From JBQTKD01 sp963703165 (GTDB lineage Bacteria; Actinomycetota; Actinomycetes; Sporichthyales; Sporichthyaceae): a stretch of DNA of 64,000 nt. The position numbers and the translations under genes were made by a program. Positions 9,072 to 17,399 of the stretch are shown here, in pieces (the stretch's first letter is position 1; every line of letters begins with the position of its first letter). The stretch is taken from contig OY969798.1 of the NCBI GenBank assembly GCA_963703165.1, forward strand, positions 434,001 to 498,000, written 5' to 3'. A model generated the notes under the pieces. It did not search any database and was not told the origin of the DNA. It saw only the letters and a program-made list of their open reading frames with translations.

Positions 9072-11501
9072 ATGGCAGCCACCCCGCCCCCCACGCACCC
9101 TGACGAGCGCATCATCGACACCGATGTTGCGGAGGAGATGAAGGGCTCGTTCCTCGAGTACGCGTACTCGGTCATCTACTCCCGGGCCCTGCCCGACGCC
9201 CGCGACGGCCTCAAGCCGGTGCACCGCCGGATCCTGTACCAAATGGCGGAGATGGGGCTGCGCCCCGACACCTCCACCGTGAAGTCGGCCCGCGTGGTCG
9301 GCGAGGTCATGGGTCGGCTGCATCCGCACGGTGACGGCGCCATCTACGACGCGCTGGTGCGCATGGTGCAGCCCTTCTCGATGCGGCTGCCCACGGTTCA
9401 CGGGCAGGGCAACTTCGGCACGCTCGATGACGGCCCCGCCGCGATGCGCTACACCGAGTGCCGCCTCGCCGATCCGGCGATGGACCTGGTGGGCTCCATC
9501 CACGAGGACACCGTCGACTTCGCGCCGAACTACGACGGCCGCGAGCAGGAGCCGACGGTCCTGCCCGCCGCGTACCCGAACCTGTTGGTCAACGGCGCTG
9601 CCGGCATCGCCGTCGGCATGGCGACCAACATGGCCCCGCACAATCTCGGTGAGGTCATCGCCGCCGCCCGGCACCTGATCGCGCACCCCAACGCGGACAC
9701 CGACGCGCTCATGCGTTTCGTCCCCGGCCCCGACCTGCCCACCGGCGGGAAGATCATCGGCCTGGAGGGCATCCGCGAGGCCTACGAGACCGGCCGCGGG
9801 TCGTTCAAGATGCGCGCCACCGCGACCATCGAACCTGTGACGGCCCGCCAGAAGGGAATCGTCGTCACCGAGCTGCCCTATGGCGTCGGCACCGAGAAGG
9901 TCATCGCCCGCATCAAGGACCTCGTCACCGCGCGCAAGCTGCAGGGCATCTCGAAGATCGAGGACCTGACCGATTCCAACCACGGCCTGCGCCTGGTGAT
10001 CCATGTCAAGAACGGTTTCAACCCGGAGGCGGTGCTGGCCGAGCTGTACCGGCAGACCCCGCTGGAGGACTCGTTCTCGATCAACGCGGTCGCCCTGGTC
10101 GACGGGCAGCCGCTCACCCTCGGCCTGAAGGAACTGCTCCAGGTCTACCTCGAGCACCGCTTCGCCGTGGTCCGTCGTCGCTCGGAGTACCGGCGCACCA
10201 AGGCGCAGGAGCGCCTGCACCTCGTCGACGGTCTGATGGTCGCGCTGCTCAACATCGACGAGGTCATCCAGGTCATCCGGACCAGCGACGACACCGCGAG
10301 CGCACGCACCCGTCTGCAGGAGATCTTCGAACTGTCGGAGATCCAGGCCAACTACATCCTCGACACCCCGCTGCGCCGCCTCACCCGCTACGACACCCTC
10401 AAGTTGGAGCAGGAGCAGGCCGAGTTGCGGGCGACGATCGCGCAACTCACCGAACTGCTCGAGTCCGACGCACTGCTGCGCAAGACGGTGTCGAACGAAC
10501 TGAAGGCGGTCTCGGACAAGTACGCGGACGCTCGCCGCACGGTGCTGCTCGAATCGGCCGGTACTCCGGCGACCGCGGTCCCGCTCGAGGTCACCGACGA
10601 CCCGTGCTGGGTGCTGCTGTCCGCCACCGGACTGCTGGCCCGCACCCCGACTGCCGAACCGCTGCCGACCGAGGGATCGAGGGCCAAGCACGACGTCCTG
10701 GTGGCCTCGGTGACGACGACGGCCCGCGGTCACGTCGGGCTGATCACCAGCGCCGGTCGGATGCTGCGCATCCCCGTGCTCGACCTGCCTTCCGTGCCGC
10801 TCACCGCTGCTCCCCCGGCGCTGTCCGGTGGCGGCGCGGTGAGCGAGTTCGCCCAACTGAACAAGGGGGAACGGGTCGTCGGCCTGGCCTCGCTCGACCC
10901 GGACGGACCGGTCCTGGCGATCGGCACCGCGCAGGGCGTGGTCAAGCGGCTCAAGTACGACGTGCCGTCGAACAAGGACGACTGGGAGATCATCGCGCTG
11001 CGCCCGGGCGACTCACTCGTCGGCGCCGCCACGGTGCCCGCCGAGGAGACGACGGAACTGGTGTTCGTCACCAGCGATGCCCAACTGCTGCGCTTCCCCG
11101 CAAAGCTCGTGAACCCGCAGGGCCGGACCGCCGGCGGCATGGCCGGCATCAACCTCGGCAAGGACGCCACCGCGATCTGGTTCGGCGTTGTCGACACCGC
11201 CTGGGACGCGGTCGTGGTCACCGTCTCCGACGGCAGCGGCGCGCTGGACGTGGGCGGGGGCTCCATCAAGGTCACCCCGTTCGCCGAGTACCCCGGCAAG
11301 GGCCGCGGCACCGGAGGCGTCCGCTGCCACAAGTTCCTCAAGGGCGAGGACATCCTGACCCTCGGATGGGTCGGCTACTCCCCTGCGAAGGGCTGCTCGG
11401 CCAACGGCGCGCCGGTCGAACTGCCCGAGGTCGACATCCGCCGCGACGGCTCGGGCATCAAACTGTCCGTCCCGCTCACCGCGGTGGGTGGACCGGTCTG
11501 A
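9072..11501 (+). CDS. parC: DNA topoisomerase IV subunit A
   Basis: 809 residues from ATG 9072. The start (SFLEYAYSVIYSRALPDARDGLKPVHRR), the HPHGDGAIYDALVR loop and AAMRYTECR with catalytic Tyr127 identify a type IIA topoisomerase breakage-reunion subunit. The C-terminal third (about 500-809) is a beta-pinwheel of repeats. The short, diverged pinwheel without a canonical GyrA box, and a ParE-like partner at 24.1-26.2 kb, favour ParC over GyrA. It decatenates daughter chromosomes with ParE. parC and parE are about 12.6 kb apart and on opposite strands. Confidence 0.88.
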   Translation: MAATPPPTHPDERIIDTDVAEEMKGSFLEYAYSVIYSRALPDARDGLKPVHRRILYQMAEMGLRPDTSTVKSARVVGEVMGRLHPHGDGAIYDALVRMVQPFSMRLPTVHGQGNFGTLDDGPAAMRYTECRLADPAMDLVGSIHEDTVDFAPNYDGREQEPTVLPAAYPNLLVNGAAGIAVGMATNMAPHNLGEVIAAARHLIAHPNADTDALMRFVPGPDLPTGGKIIGLEGIREAYETGRGSFKMRATATIEPVTARQKGIVVTELPYGVGTEKVIARIKDLVTARKLQGISKIEDLTDSNHGLRLVIHVKNGFNPEAVLAELYRQTPLEDSFSINAVALVDGQPLTLGLKELLQVYLEHRFAVVRRRSEYRRTKAQERLHLVDGLMVALLNIDEVIQVIRTSDDTASARTRLQEIFELSEIQANYILDTPLRRLTRYDTLKLEQEQAELRATIAQLTELLESDALLRKTVSNELKAVSDKYADARRTVLLESAGTPATAVPLEVTDDPCWVLLSATGLLARTPTAEPLPTEGSRAKHDVLVASVTTTARGHVGLITSAGRMLRIPVLDLPSVPLTAAPPALSGGGAVSEFAQLNKGERVVGLASLDPDGPVLAIGTAQGVVKRLKYDVPSNKDDWEIIALRPGDSLVGAATVPAEETTELVFVTSDAQLLRFPAKLVNPQGRTAGGMAGINLGKDATAIWFGVVDTAWDAVVVTVSDGSGALDVGGGSIKVTPFAEYPGKGRGTGGVRCHKFLKGEDILTLGWVGYSPAKGCSANGAPVELPEVDIRRDGSGIKLSVPLTAVGGPV

Positions 11502-11582
11502 CGTAGCGGCAGAAAGCCGATTTGAACTAGGCGCCGCTGCAGTGATTTGACCTATATTTGGATGGCGTCACCGTAATACTCG

Positions 11583-11592
11583 AACGTATTAT
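11583..11592. repeat. Left target-site duplication of the IS1595-like element
   Basis: The 10 bp AACGTATTAT directly abuts the left terminal inverted repeat and recurs at 12603-12612 directly after the right one. IS1595 elements usually duplicate 8 bp, so two of the ten matches may be chance or the right end may be two bases longer. Confidence 0.8.
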
Positions 11593-12602
11593 CTGCATAT
11601 CTGCTTGCGTGCAGTACGATTCATTCGTGGACCTTCAGCTTCCGCGCGGCGGGATCGATTACCCACGGACGCTTCAGGAGGTCCGTGGGTGGTTCCCGGA
11701 CGACGAGTCGTGCATCGACTATCTCGAGCGGCTGCGCTGGCCGGACGGCTTCGTCTGCCCCGTCTGCGCCGGCGACGGGTGGCGGATCAGTCAGCGGCAG
11801 ATGTGGATGTGCACGCAGTGCGGGCGCAAGACCTCGGTCACCGCGGGCACGATCTTCCACCGTTCACGCACCCCGCTCTCGACCTGGTTCGCGGCCGCCT
11901 GGCTGGTCACCTCGAGCAAGAACGGGGTCTCCGCGCTGAACCTGCAGCAGCAGCTCGGGTTCGGCTCGTATGAGACCGCCTGGGCGTGGCTGCACAAGCT
12001 GCGCCGGGCCATGGTGCGCCCCGATCGGGACCGGCTCGCGGGGATCGTGGAGGTCGACGAGACCTTCGTCGGCGGTGTGAGCGTGGGAAAGCAGGGCGCG
12101 AGCAGCGACAAGGCCTGCGTCCAGGTCGCGGTCGAACGCGTCGGTCCCCGCAAGCTCGGTCGAGTCCGGTTCGCCGTCGCCGACGCACCCGGCACGCTGA
12201 GCCTGGTCGACTTCGCGACCGAAGTCGTCGAGCCGGGCGCGACCGTCCGCACCGACGGCGCACGCATGATGCGCCGCCTCACGGGGCTGGGCTACGTCCA
12301 CGAGTACGTCACCGGCTACGACGCCGAGGACCCCGCCGAGGTCCTGCCCGGGGTGCACCTGGTGGCCTCGCTGCTCAAGCGGTGGCTGACCGGCACGCTG
12401 CACTACCGAGCCAGCGACAAGCACCTGCCGTACTACCTCGACGAGTACGCCTTCCGCTTCAACCGACGCAACTCCAGCGCCCGCGGCCTGCTCTTCTACC
12501 GGCTCCTCCAGCAGGCCGTCGCGACAGACCCGCACCCGCTCTACGAGCTGACCGCCGATTTCCCTACTGCGTAAGGGTTACTGCACTTGAGCAGATATGC
12601 AG
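11593..12602 (+). mobile_element. IS1595-family insertion sequence, complete
   Basis: An element of about 1,010 bp bounded by imperfect inverted repeats of about 25 bp. The left end (11593-11617) begins CTGCATATCTGCT, and the complement of the right end (12578-12602) begins with the same 13 bases, then differs at a few positions before both read GTGCAGTA. It carries one full-length transposase gene and is flanked by a 10-bp direct repeat. It sits immediately upstream of a DUF222-HNH pseudogene. Intact ends, target duplication and an uninterrupted transposase suggest a fairly recent insertion. Confidence 0.85.
11627..12574 (+). CDS. IS1595-family (ISXO2-like) transposase
   Basis: 315 residues if translation starts at GTG 11627, chosen because the family typically begins with a short MDLP-like segment before DYPR. 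An in-frame GTG at 11609 lies within the inverted repeat. N-terminal zinc ribbon: FVCPVCAGDGW and MWMCTQCGRK. The ISXO2-like DDE-fold domain has Asp144 (EVDETFVGG) and Asp210 (RTDGARM); the third catalytic position falls in the H244...LDEYAFRFNRR segment, Glu273 or Asn279. The reading frame is open throughout, so the enzyme is probably active. Confidence 0.9.
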   Translation: MDLQLPRGGIDYPRTLQEVRGWFPDDESCIDYLERLRWPDGFVCPVCAGDGWRISQRQMWMCTQCGRKTSVTAGTIFHRSRTPLSTWFAAAWLVTSSKNGVSALNLQQQLGFGSYETAWAWLHKLRRAMVRPDRDRLAGIVEVDETFVGGVSVGKQGASSDKACVQVAVERVGPRKLGRVRFAVADAPGTLSLVDFATEVVEPGATVRTDGARMMRRLTGLGYVHEYVTGYDAEDPAEVLPGVHLVASLLKRWLTGTLHYRASDKHLPYYLDEYAFRFNRRNSSARGLLFYRLLQQAVATDPHPLYELTADFPTA

Positions 12603-12612
12603 AACGTATTAT
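12603..12612. repeat. Right target-site duplication of the IS1595-like element
   Basis: Exact copy of AACGTATTAT found at 11583-11592. It lies 6 bp before the ATG of the HNH pseudogene, so the insertion hit the promoter/leader of that gene. Confidence 0.8.
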
Positions 12613-12618
12613 CGAATC

Positions 12619-14298
12619 ATGCAGAAGCTGCAATCACTCCCCAAGGGTCTGGCAACCATGCCGCCGGGTGCGGAGTTGATTGCGGCGCTGGACTCGATCA
12701 GTCCGTTCTCGGTGTCCGGGAACGCCATGGTTGAGGTGTTCCGAGCACGGCTGCGGCAGCGCAATGCCGATGATGCCGCGGTCCATCGCTGGGCGGTCGA
12801 GGTCGTGCTGCGTCGGCCGGGCAGTGCGCAGACCGTGGCGCGACTGCAGATCCCCTACGAGTACGGGGTGGACGAGCTCGCGGCCGCGGGCGGCATGTCC
12901 AACGCCGCAGCGACCAAGCTGCTCGAGCTCGCGTGGGCGACCGTGATGCGTCTGCCCGAACTGAACGAGGCGATGGGCACCGGTGGCCTGGACGAGAAGG
13001 CCGCATGGGCGCTGTCGGAGTGGACCGCAGACCTGTCCGACGAGCACGCCCACGCCGTGTGCGACGCCCTGCTCCCCTCTGCCGTCCTGGACGCCGAGGA
13101 ACAGCTGCCGGTCGGACAACTGATCAAAGAGGCGACCAAGCTTGCAATGGCCCTGGACCCGACCTGGGCGGAGAAGCGCTACAAGGAGGCACTACGCAAG
13201 CGCCGGGTCATCGGGTACGGGAACAAGGACGGCACGGCGAACATCTCCGGGCAGCAGCTCGACGTCGCCCGCACCGCCGCTGCTATGGGCCGACTGAAGC
13301 GTCTCGCCAAGGCCGCCAAGTCCGCGGGTGACCCCCGCCGGGTGGACCACATCCGCGCCGAACTGTTCCTGAGCATGCTCGACGGCACCTAGGAAGGCCT
13401 CGCCGACGAACAGATCCTTCTGGCCCTGGCCGCCACCATCGTTCGCGACGCCGAGGACGGGACCCAGACCGAGCCCGGATCTGCGCCGCCTGCGCCGAAG
13501 CCGCCGCAGGAGGGCGTACAGCTGTCCGTCCGGCTCACAACGCTGCTCGGCCTGGACCGGGCACCGGCCGACCTACCCGGTTGGGGACCCATCCCTCACC
13601 GGTACGCCCGCGACCTCACCGCCGAGATGGGCGCCGCGCAGTGGCGCTTCGTGCTGACCGATGACGACGGCCAGTACGTGGCCTCGGGCCTGGTCACCGC
13701 CCTCAACCCCGACGACGGGGCGCACCTGATCGACCCCGAGCTTCTTGCGCAGTGGATGCCTGTGCTGCGCGAACTGACCGAATCGATGCGCCGGCCGAAA
13801 CCACTGCCGGACGACACCAACCGCCGTTTCCCCGGCGCCGGTCTCCGTCGAGCCGTGCAGCTCCGCAAGCCCCGATGCGTCGGTGTCGGCTGCGGACGCG
13901 CGTCGCGTGCCGCCGAGATCGATCACCGCCTCGACTGGGCCTACGGCGGACGCACGCGAGAGATCAACCTTGACCCCGAGTGCGGCCGCCACCACACGAT
14001 CAAGACCAAGGGCGGCTGGTCCGTGCACCGCTACGAGCGATACGGCTACCGCTGGTGCACACCGCTCGGCCGCGAATACATCACCTACCTGCCGCGCGTC
14101 ATCGCCCGGATCCCCGCACCGGTCGGACCCGACGCCTGGTGGCAGGAACCCGAACCGCGCGAGAACCCCGACATCGACATCAACGGCAACCGCCGGCAGG
14201 AATCCGAGATCTGGTTCCCGCGCAAGCCCAAGCCCGAACCACCGCCCAAACCCGAACCCCCACCACCGTCCGCCTACCTCGAGAAACCACCCTTCTAG
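12619..14298 (+). pseudogene. DUF222-HNH endonuclease gene interrupted by an amber codon
   Basis: Begins MQKLQSLPKGLATMPPGAEL at ATG 12619. DUF222 occupies roughly codons 60-300 and the HNH nuclease motif lies at EIDH436RLDWAYGGR...NLDPECGRHH. Codon 258 (13390-13392) is TAG in the frame that otherwise stays open to 14298, giving 257 codons, stop, 301 codons. The text around it (LSMLDGT-stop-EGLADEQIL) matches the usual family run in which that position is a sense codon. An IS1595-like element lies directly upstream, displacing the original promoter. Related DUF222-HNH genes behave as repeated, possibly homing-type elements in actinobacterial genomes; a second, intact copy is at 46574-47845. 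Confidence 0.85.
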
Positions 14299-14312
14299 AA
14301 CCAGCGCCGCTC

Positions 14313-14338
14313 GGGCGCATGGCAACGGCCATGCGCCC
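14313..14338. terminator. Hairpin after the HNH pseudogene
   Basis: Perfect 11-bp stem GGGCGCATGGC / GCCATGCGCCC with loop AACG, 15 bp after the pseudogene stop. It has no T-tract, but is a strong candidate terminator on the + strand. Confidence 0.65.
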
Positions 14339-14376
14339 TACCGGCATGCCCTGAGTCCGATTGGTCGCCCTCGTAG

Positions 14377-14463
14377 CGGGCACGTCGCAAGCCCGAGCCT
14401 GGTCCGGCGAATCTCATGCACCTGCTCACCGAGGCCGGGATGGGTTACCGGTTCAATCCCTGA
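14377..14463 (+). pseudogene. C-terminal remnant of a KdpE-like response regulator
   Basis: 28 codons plus TGA. The reading RRKPEPGPAN followed by LMHLLTEAGMGYRFNP and stop matches the end of the winged-helix domain of KdpE/OmpR-type regulators (usual pattern RRKLEPDP...RHLLTEAGMGYRF). An in-frame stop at 14374-14376 cuts it from anything upstream, and no receiver domain or kdp gene is nearby. It looks like the stub left when the rest of a regulator gene was replaced, possibly with arrival of the neighbouring HNH gene. Confidence 0.6.
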
Positions 14464-14470
14464 CGCGACC

Positions 14471-15241
14471 TCAGGCGGTCAGCCGGTCGCCGACCAGCAG
14501 CACGATCGGTACGTCGCCGCAGCGCTGCAGGGTGAGACCGTGCTGGTCGCTGCTGACCGCGCCGCTCGCGAAGAAGGCGGCGACGTCCGGCTTGCGCACC
14601 AGCGACCCGGTGACCAGGCGGGCGGTGTTCGACACGATCACCCGACCCTGGAGGTTGACCAGTGCCGCGGCCGCCGGCAGGGAACGCAACGGTGGCAACG
14701 CCAGAGTCTCGAACCGGTTGACGAACACGTCGGCGCCGGCGACTCCGACGAACTGACCCTCGTCGTAGATGGGCTCGGTGAAGGTCAGGGCGTACTCGTC
14801 GGTGCAGACGTAGTCGACGTACGGCCCGGTGATGTGGCGCTGCCCCGTGTCGGCCGGCACCGCGAACCACGGCAGCTGGGCGTAGTCGTAGAAGCGGTCC
14901 CGGCCGGGATCGAGTTCGACCACGAGTCGGGTGGCCGAACCATTGCGGGCCTGCATCCACCACTGCAGCCACCGCGGTGCGTCGACGAGGCTCTGCGGCG
15001 CCGCCACGAAGCCCGCTCCGGGAATGATGCCGTCGACCCCGCCGAGCATTCCGATCGCGATCGCGTCGATCTCGCCGAGATCCGCGACGCTCAGCCCACG
15101 GCCCACCCGTCGGGCGCCGGCGAAGAGTTCCTCGGTGGCCGTACGCAGTGTCGCGACGAGTTCGAAGACGGCCTCGGCGGCCACCGCCACGTGACGGCCC
15201 ACGGATTCGGCGGTTTCGACCTTCGTCTGATTCAGGGTCAC
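14471..15241 (-). CDS. PDC/Cache sensor-domain protein without output domain
   Basis: 256 residues from ATG 15241. The N-terminal 60 residues are helical; residues about 80-250 read as a PDC/dCache-like ligand-binding fold (RFYDYAQLPWFAVPADTG, ITGPYVDYVCTDEYALTFTEPIYDEGQFVGVAGADV, NLQGRVIVSNTARLV). The segments PWF and YALTFTEPIY resemble Cache domains that bind amines and amino acids. There is no signal peptide, transmembrane helix, kinase, methyl-accepting or cyclase domain, so it is a cytoplasmic stand-alone sensor. It is 32 bp from the GntR-type gene, transcribed in the same direction, and beside the polyamine operon, which suggests it senses the same ligand. Confidence 0.75.
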   Translation of the reverse strand: MTLNQTKVETAESVGRHVAVAAEAVFELVATLRTATEELFAGARRVGRGLSVADLGEIDAIAIGMLGGVDGIIPGAGFVAAPQSLVDAPRWLQWWMQARNGSATRLVVELDPGRDRFYDYAQLPWFAVPADTGQRHITGPYVDYVCTDEYALTFTEPIYDEGQFVGVAGADVFVNRFETLALPPLRSLPAAAALVNLQGRVIVSNTARLVTGSLVRKPDVAAFFASGAVSSDQHGLTLQRCGDVPIVLLVGDRLTA

Positions 15242-15273
15242 GGCATCCCCCGTTCAGGTGTAGGCGGACCCTA

Positions 15274-16047
15274 CTACGTGGACAGCTGCAGGCGTAGCTC
15301 CGTGACCCGCTCCGCGGCCGCCCGCACGTGCCGCTCGACGAGGTCACGCGCCTTCGCCCCGTCGCCGGCAGCGATCGCGGCAATGATCTCCCGGTGCTGC
15401 GCAGCCGCTCGACGCTGGATCGCCGTTCCCTCGAAGGGCAGCCAGAGCAGCGCACCCATCTCGCCCTGCAGCGCCAGTTCCTCGCGGGCCAACCGCGCCG
15501 ACTGAGCGGCGGCGGCGATCTCCAGATGAAAATATCCTTCGGCTCTGCGTCGCGCGCCGGCGTCCTTCGCGCTGGTCAACATGTCGGCCGCGCGCTCCAG
15601 TCGGGCGATGTCCTCGGCGGAGGCGCGCTCGGCGGCGAGACGAGCCGCTGTCCCACCGATCGCGGCGTAGTGGTCGAACAGGTCGCGCAGTTCGATGAGG
15701 GCGATGCGGCCCAGCCGCTCCCGCAGGTCCGACCCCGGAGGATCCGCGGGCGCCCGCACAAAGCTCCCGCCACCACGGCCACGGCGGGTCTCCAGAAGGC
15801 CCCGCTCACGCAGCATTGTGAGCGCCTCGCGCACGGTCACGGTGGAGACAGCCAGCTGCGCGGACAGATCCGCCTCGCTCGGCAACTGCTCGTCGTCGGC
15901 CAGCAGGCCGAGCACGATCGCGTCGGCCAGGCGACCCGCGACGAGCTCCGATCGGCTGATCGTGTCCAGCGGCGCGAAAACGGCGGACCGGGCGTCGAGT
16001 GCCCACCGTTGCATGGCGCCGCCCTCAGGGTTGTGACTGCCCGCCAT
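15274..16047 (-). CDS. GntR/FadR-family transcriptional regulator
   Basis: 257 residues from ATG 16047; an internal ATG at 16014 has the better GAGG ribosome-binding site and is an alternative. The winged HTH at about 30-95 carries the GntR signature (LPSEADLSAQLAVSTVTVREAL, LETRRGRGGGSFV). The all-helical C-terminal FCD-type effector domain has the metal/ligand residues DLFDHYAAI, HLEIAAAAQ and HREIIAAI. Divergent from the aminotransferase/ABC-transporter operon across a gap of about 80 bp, so it probably represses that operon and responds to a polyamine, GABA or related acid. Confidence 0.88.
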   Translation of the reverse strand: MAGSHNPEGGAMQRWALDARSAVFAPLDTISRSELVAGRLADAIVLGLLADDEQLPSEADLSAQLAVSTVTVREALTMLRERGLLETRRGRGGGSFVRAPADPPGSDLRERLGRIALIELRDLFDHYAAIGGTAARLAAERASAEDIARLERAADMLTSAKDAGARRRAEGYFHLEIAAAAQSARLAREELALQGEMGALLWLPFEGTAIQRRAAAQHREIIAAIAAGDGAKARDLVERHVRAAAERVTELRLQLST

Positions 16048-16053
16048 CAACCG

Positions 16054-16082
16054 TTGACCTTAAACATCTGAACCCATAGGTT
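16054..16082 (+). promoter_or_regulatory. Promoter and candidate GntR operator of the polyamine operon
   Basis: TTGACC (16054-16059) and TAGGTT (16077-16082) are separated by 17 bp, a good sigma-70-type promoter reading toward the aminotransferase gene. An AACC-N4-GGTT inverted repeat (AACCCATAGGTT, 16071-16082) covers the -10 element, where binding of the divergent GntR-type regulator would block transcription. Confidence 0.5.
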
Positions 16083-16130
16083 ATCTCTCACTTCGACAGG
16101 TTGCGAGCTTCGTTCCAGCAGGGAGGGCGA

Positions 16131-17399
16131 GTGGCCCCTGGTTCGCACCTCTCGGACGTCTGGTTCTCGGTCTCCAACCTCGAAGTGGCCTCGGGCTCCG
16201 GATGCGTCGTCACGACGACCGACGGCACGCAGTACCTCGACTTCTCCAGCGGCATCGCGGTCACCAGCACGGGGCACTGCCACCCCCGAGTGGTGGCGGC
16301 CATCAGCGAGCAGGCCGCACGGTTCATTCACGCGCAGGCCAACGTCTACCGCCACACCCTTTTGGACCCTCTCGCCACCCGTTTGGCTGAGATCACGCCC
16401 GCCGGGATCGACGTCTTCTTCCTCGCCAACTCGGGCGCCGAGGCTACCGAAGGGGCCGTCAAGCTGGCCCGCCAGGTGACCGGCAGGCCCAACCTCATCG
16501 TCTTCGAGGGCAGCTTCCACGGCCGCACGATGCTGACGATGGCCATGACGACCTCCAAGGCCGGCTACCGCGCGGGCTACCAACCCCTGCCCGCGGGAGT
16601 CTTCGTCGCTCCCTTCCCCAACCCGCTGCGATTCGGCGGCGACGCCGAGGCAGCCACCGACCACTGCCTGGCCGCGCTGCGTCACCTGCTCGTCGCCCAG
16701 ACCGCGCCAACGGAGACGGCGGCCGTCGTCATCGAACCGGTGCTGGGCGAGGGCGGGTATGTCGCCGCCCCCGGTCGATTCCTCCGCGGCGTCGCGGACC
16801 TCTGCCGCGAGCACGGCATCCTGTTCGTCGCCGATGAGATCCAGACCGGCTTCGGCCGCACCGGACGCATGTTCGCCGTGGATCACCACGGGGTGTCCCC
16901 CGACGTCATGGTGATGGCGAAGGGCATGGGCTCGGGCTTCCCCATCTCGGCCATCGGCGCCTCCGCGGAACTCATGGGCCGCTGGCCCAAGGGATCCCAT
17001 GGCGGCACGTACGGCGGGAACCCCATCGGCTGCGCCGCGGCGCTGGCCACCATCGAGGTCCTCACCGAACCCGGATTCCTGGAGGCCGTCGAGGCCCGCG
17101 GACAGCAACTGCGCGACGGCCTCGCCCCATTGGCCGCCGACGACGACGGGCTGAGCGAGATCCGCGGCCTCGGGCTCATGATCGCGGCCGAGTTCGCCGA
17201 CCCGACCACAGGTGCGCCGGACAAGGACCGGGTGGCGGCGGTCCAGCGTCACTGCCTCGAGGAGAGCCGACTCATCCTGATGAGCGCCGGTAGCTACGGC
17301 AACATCGTCCGCTTCATGCCGCCGCTGGTCGTGTCGCAGGCGGAGATCGACCAAGCCCTGGAGGCCTTCGCGCTGGCCTGCAAGAAGACCCGGCGCTGA
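16131..17399 (+). CDS. gabT: Class III aminotransferase (GABA or putrescine aminotransferase)
   Basis: 422 residues from GTG 16131, preceded by GGGAGGG at good spacing. PLP-binding features: NSGAEATEGAVKLAR, FVADEIQTGFGRTG with Asp235, and VMAKGMGSG with Lys264, which forms the internal aldimine. GGTYGGNPIGCAAALATIEVL is typical of 4-aminobutyrate transaminases. It moves the terminal amino group of GABA to 2-oxoglutarate, giving succinate semialdehyde. With an aminobutyraldehyde dehydrogenase in the same operon, action on putrescine is also possible. The stop overlaps the next start (TGATG). Confidence 0.85.
   Translation: MAPGSHLSDVWFSVSNLEVASGSGCVVTTTDGTQYLDFSSGIAVTSTGHCHPRVVAAISEQAARFIHAQANVYRHTLLDPLATRLAEITPAGIDVFFLANSGAEATEGAVKLARQVTGRPNLIVFEGSFHGRTMLTMAMTTSKAGYRAGYQPLPAGVFVAPFPNPLRFGGDAEAATDHCLAALRHLLVAQTAPTETAAVVIEPVLGEGGYVAAPGRFLRGVADLCREHGILFVADEIQTGFGRTGRMFAVDHHGVSPDVMVMAKGMGSGFPISAIGASAELMGRWPKGSHGGTYGGNPIGCAAALATIEVLTEPGFLEAVEARGQQLRDGLAPLAADDDGLSEIRGLGLMIAAEFADPTTGAPDKDRVAAVQRHCLEESRLILMSAGSYGNIVRFMPPLVVSQAEIDQALEAFALACKKTRR

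Noticed and set aside
9072..11501. Gyrase subunit A
   Set aside because: The C-terminal domain lacks a clear GyrA box and a ParE-like subunit is encoded nearby; ParC fits better, though only phylogeny would settle it.
12619..14298. Two separate genes (DUF222 and HNH) or stop-codon read-through
   Set aside because: The frame is the same on both sides of the TAG and there is no good start signal just after it; one disrupted gene is simpler.
14440..14462. GGTTCAATCC resembling a tRNA T-loop
   Set aside because: No paired T-stem or acceptor sequence around it; the stretch reads as the end of a KdpE-like protein.
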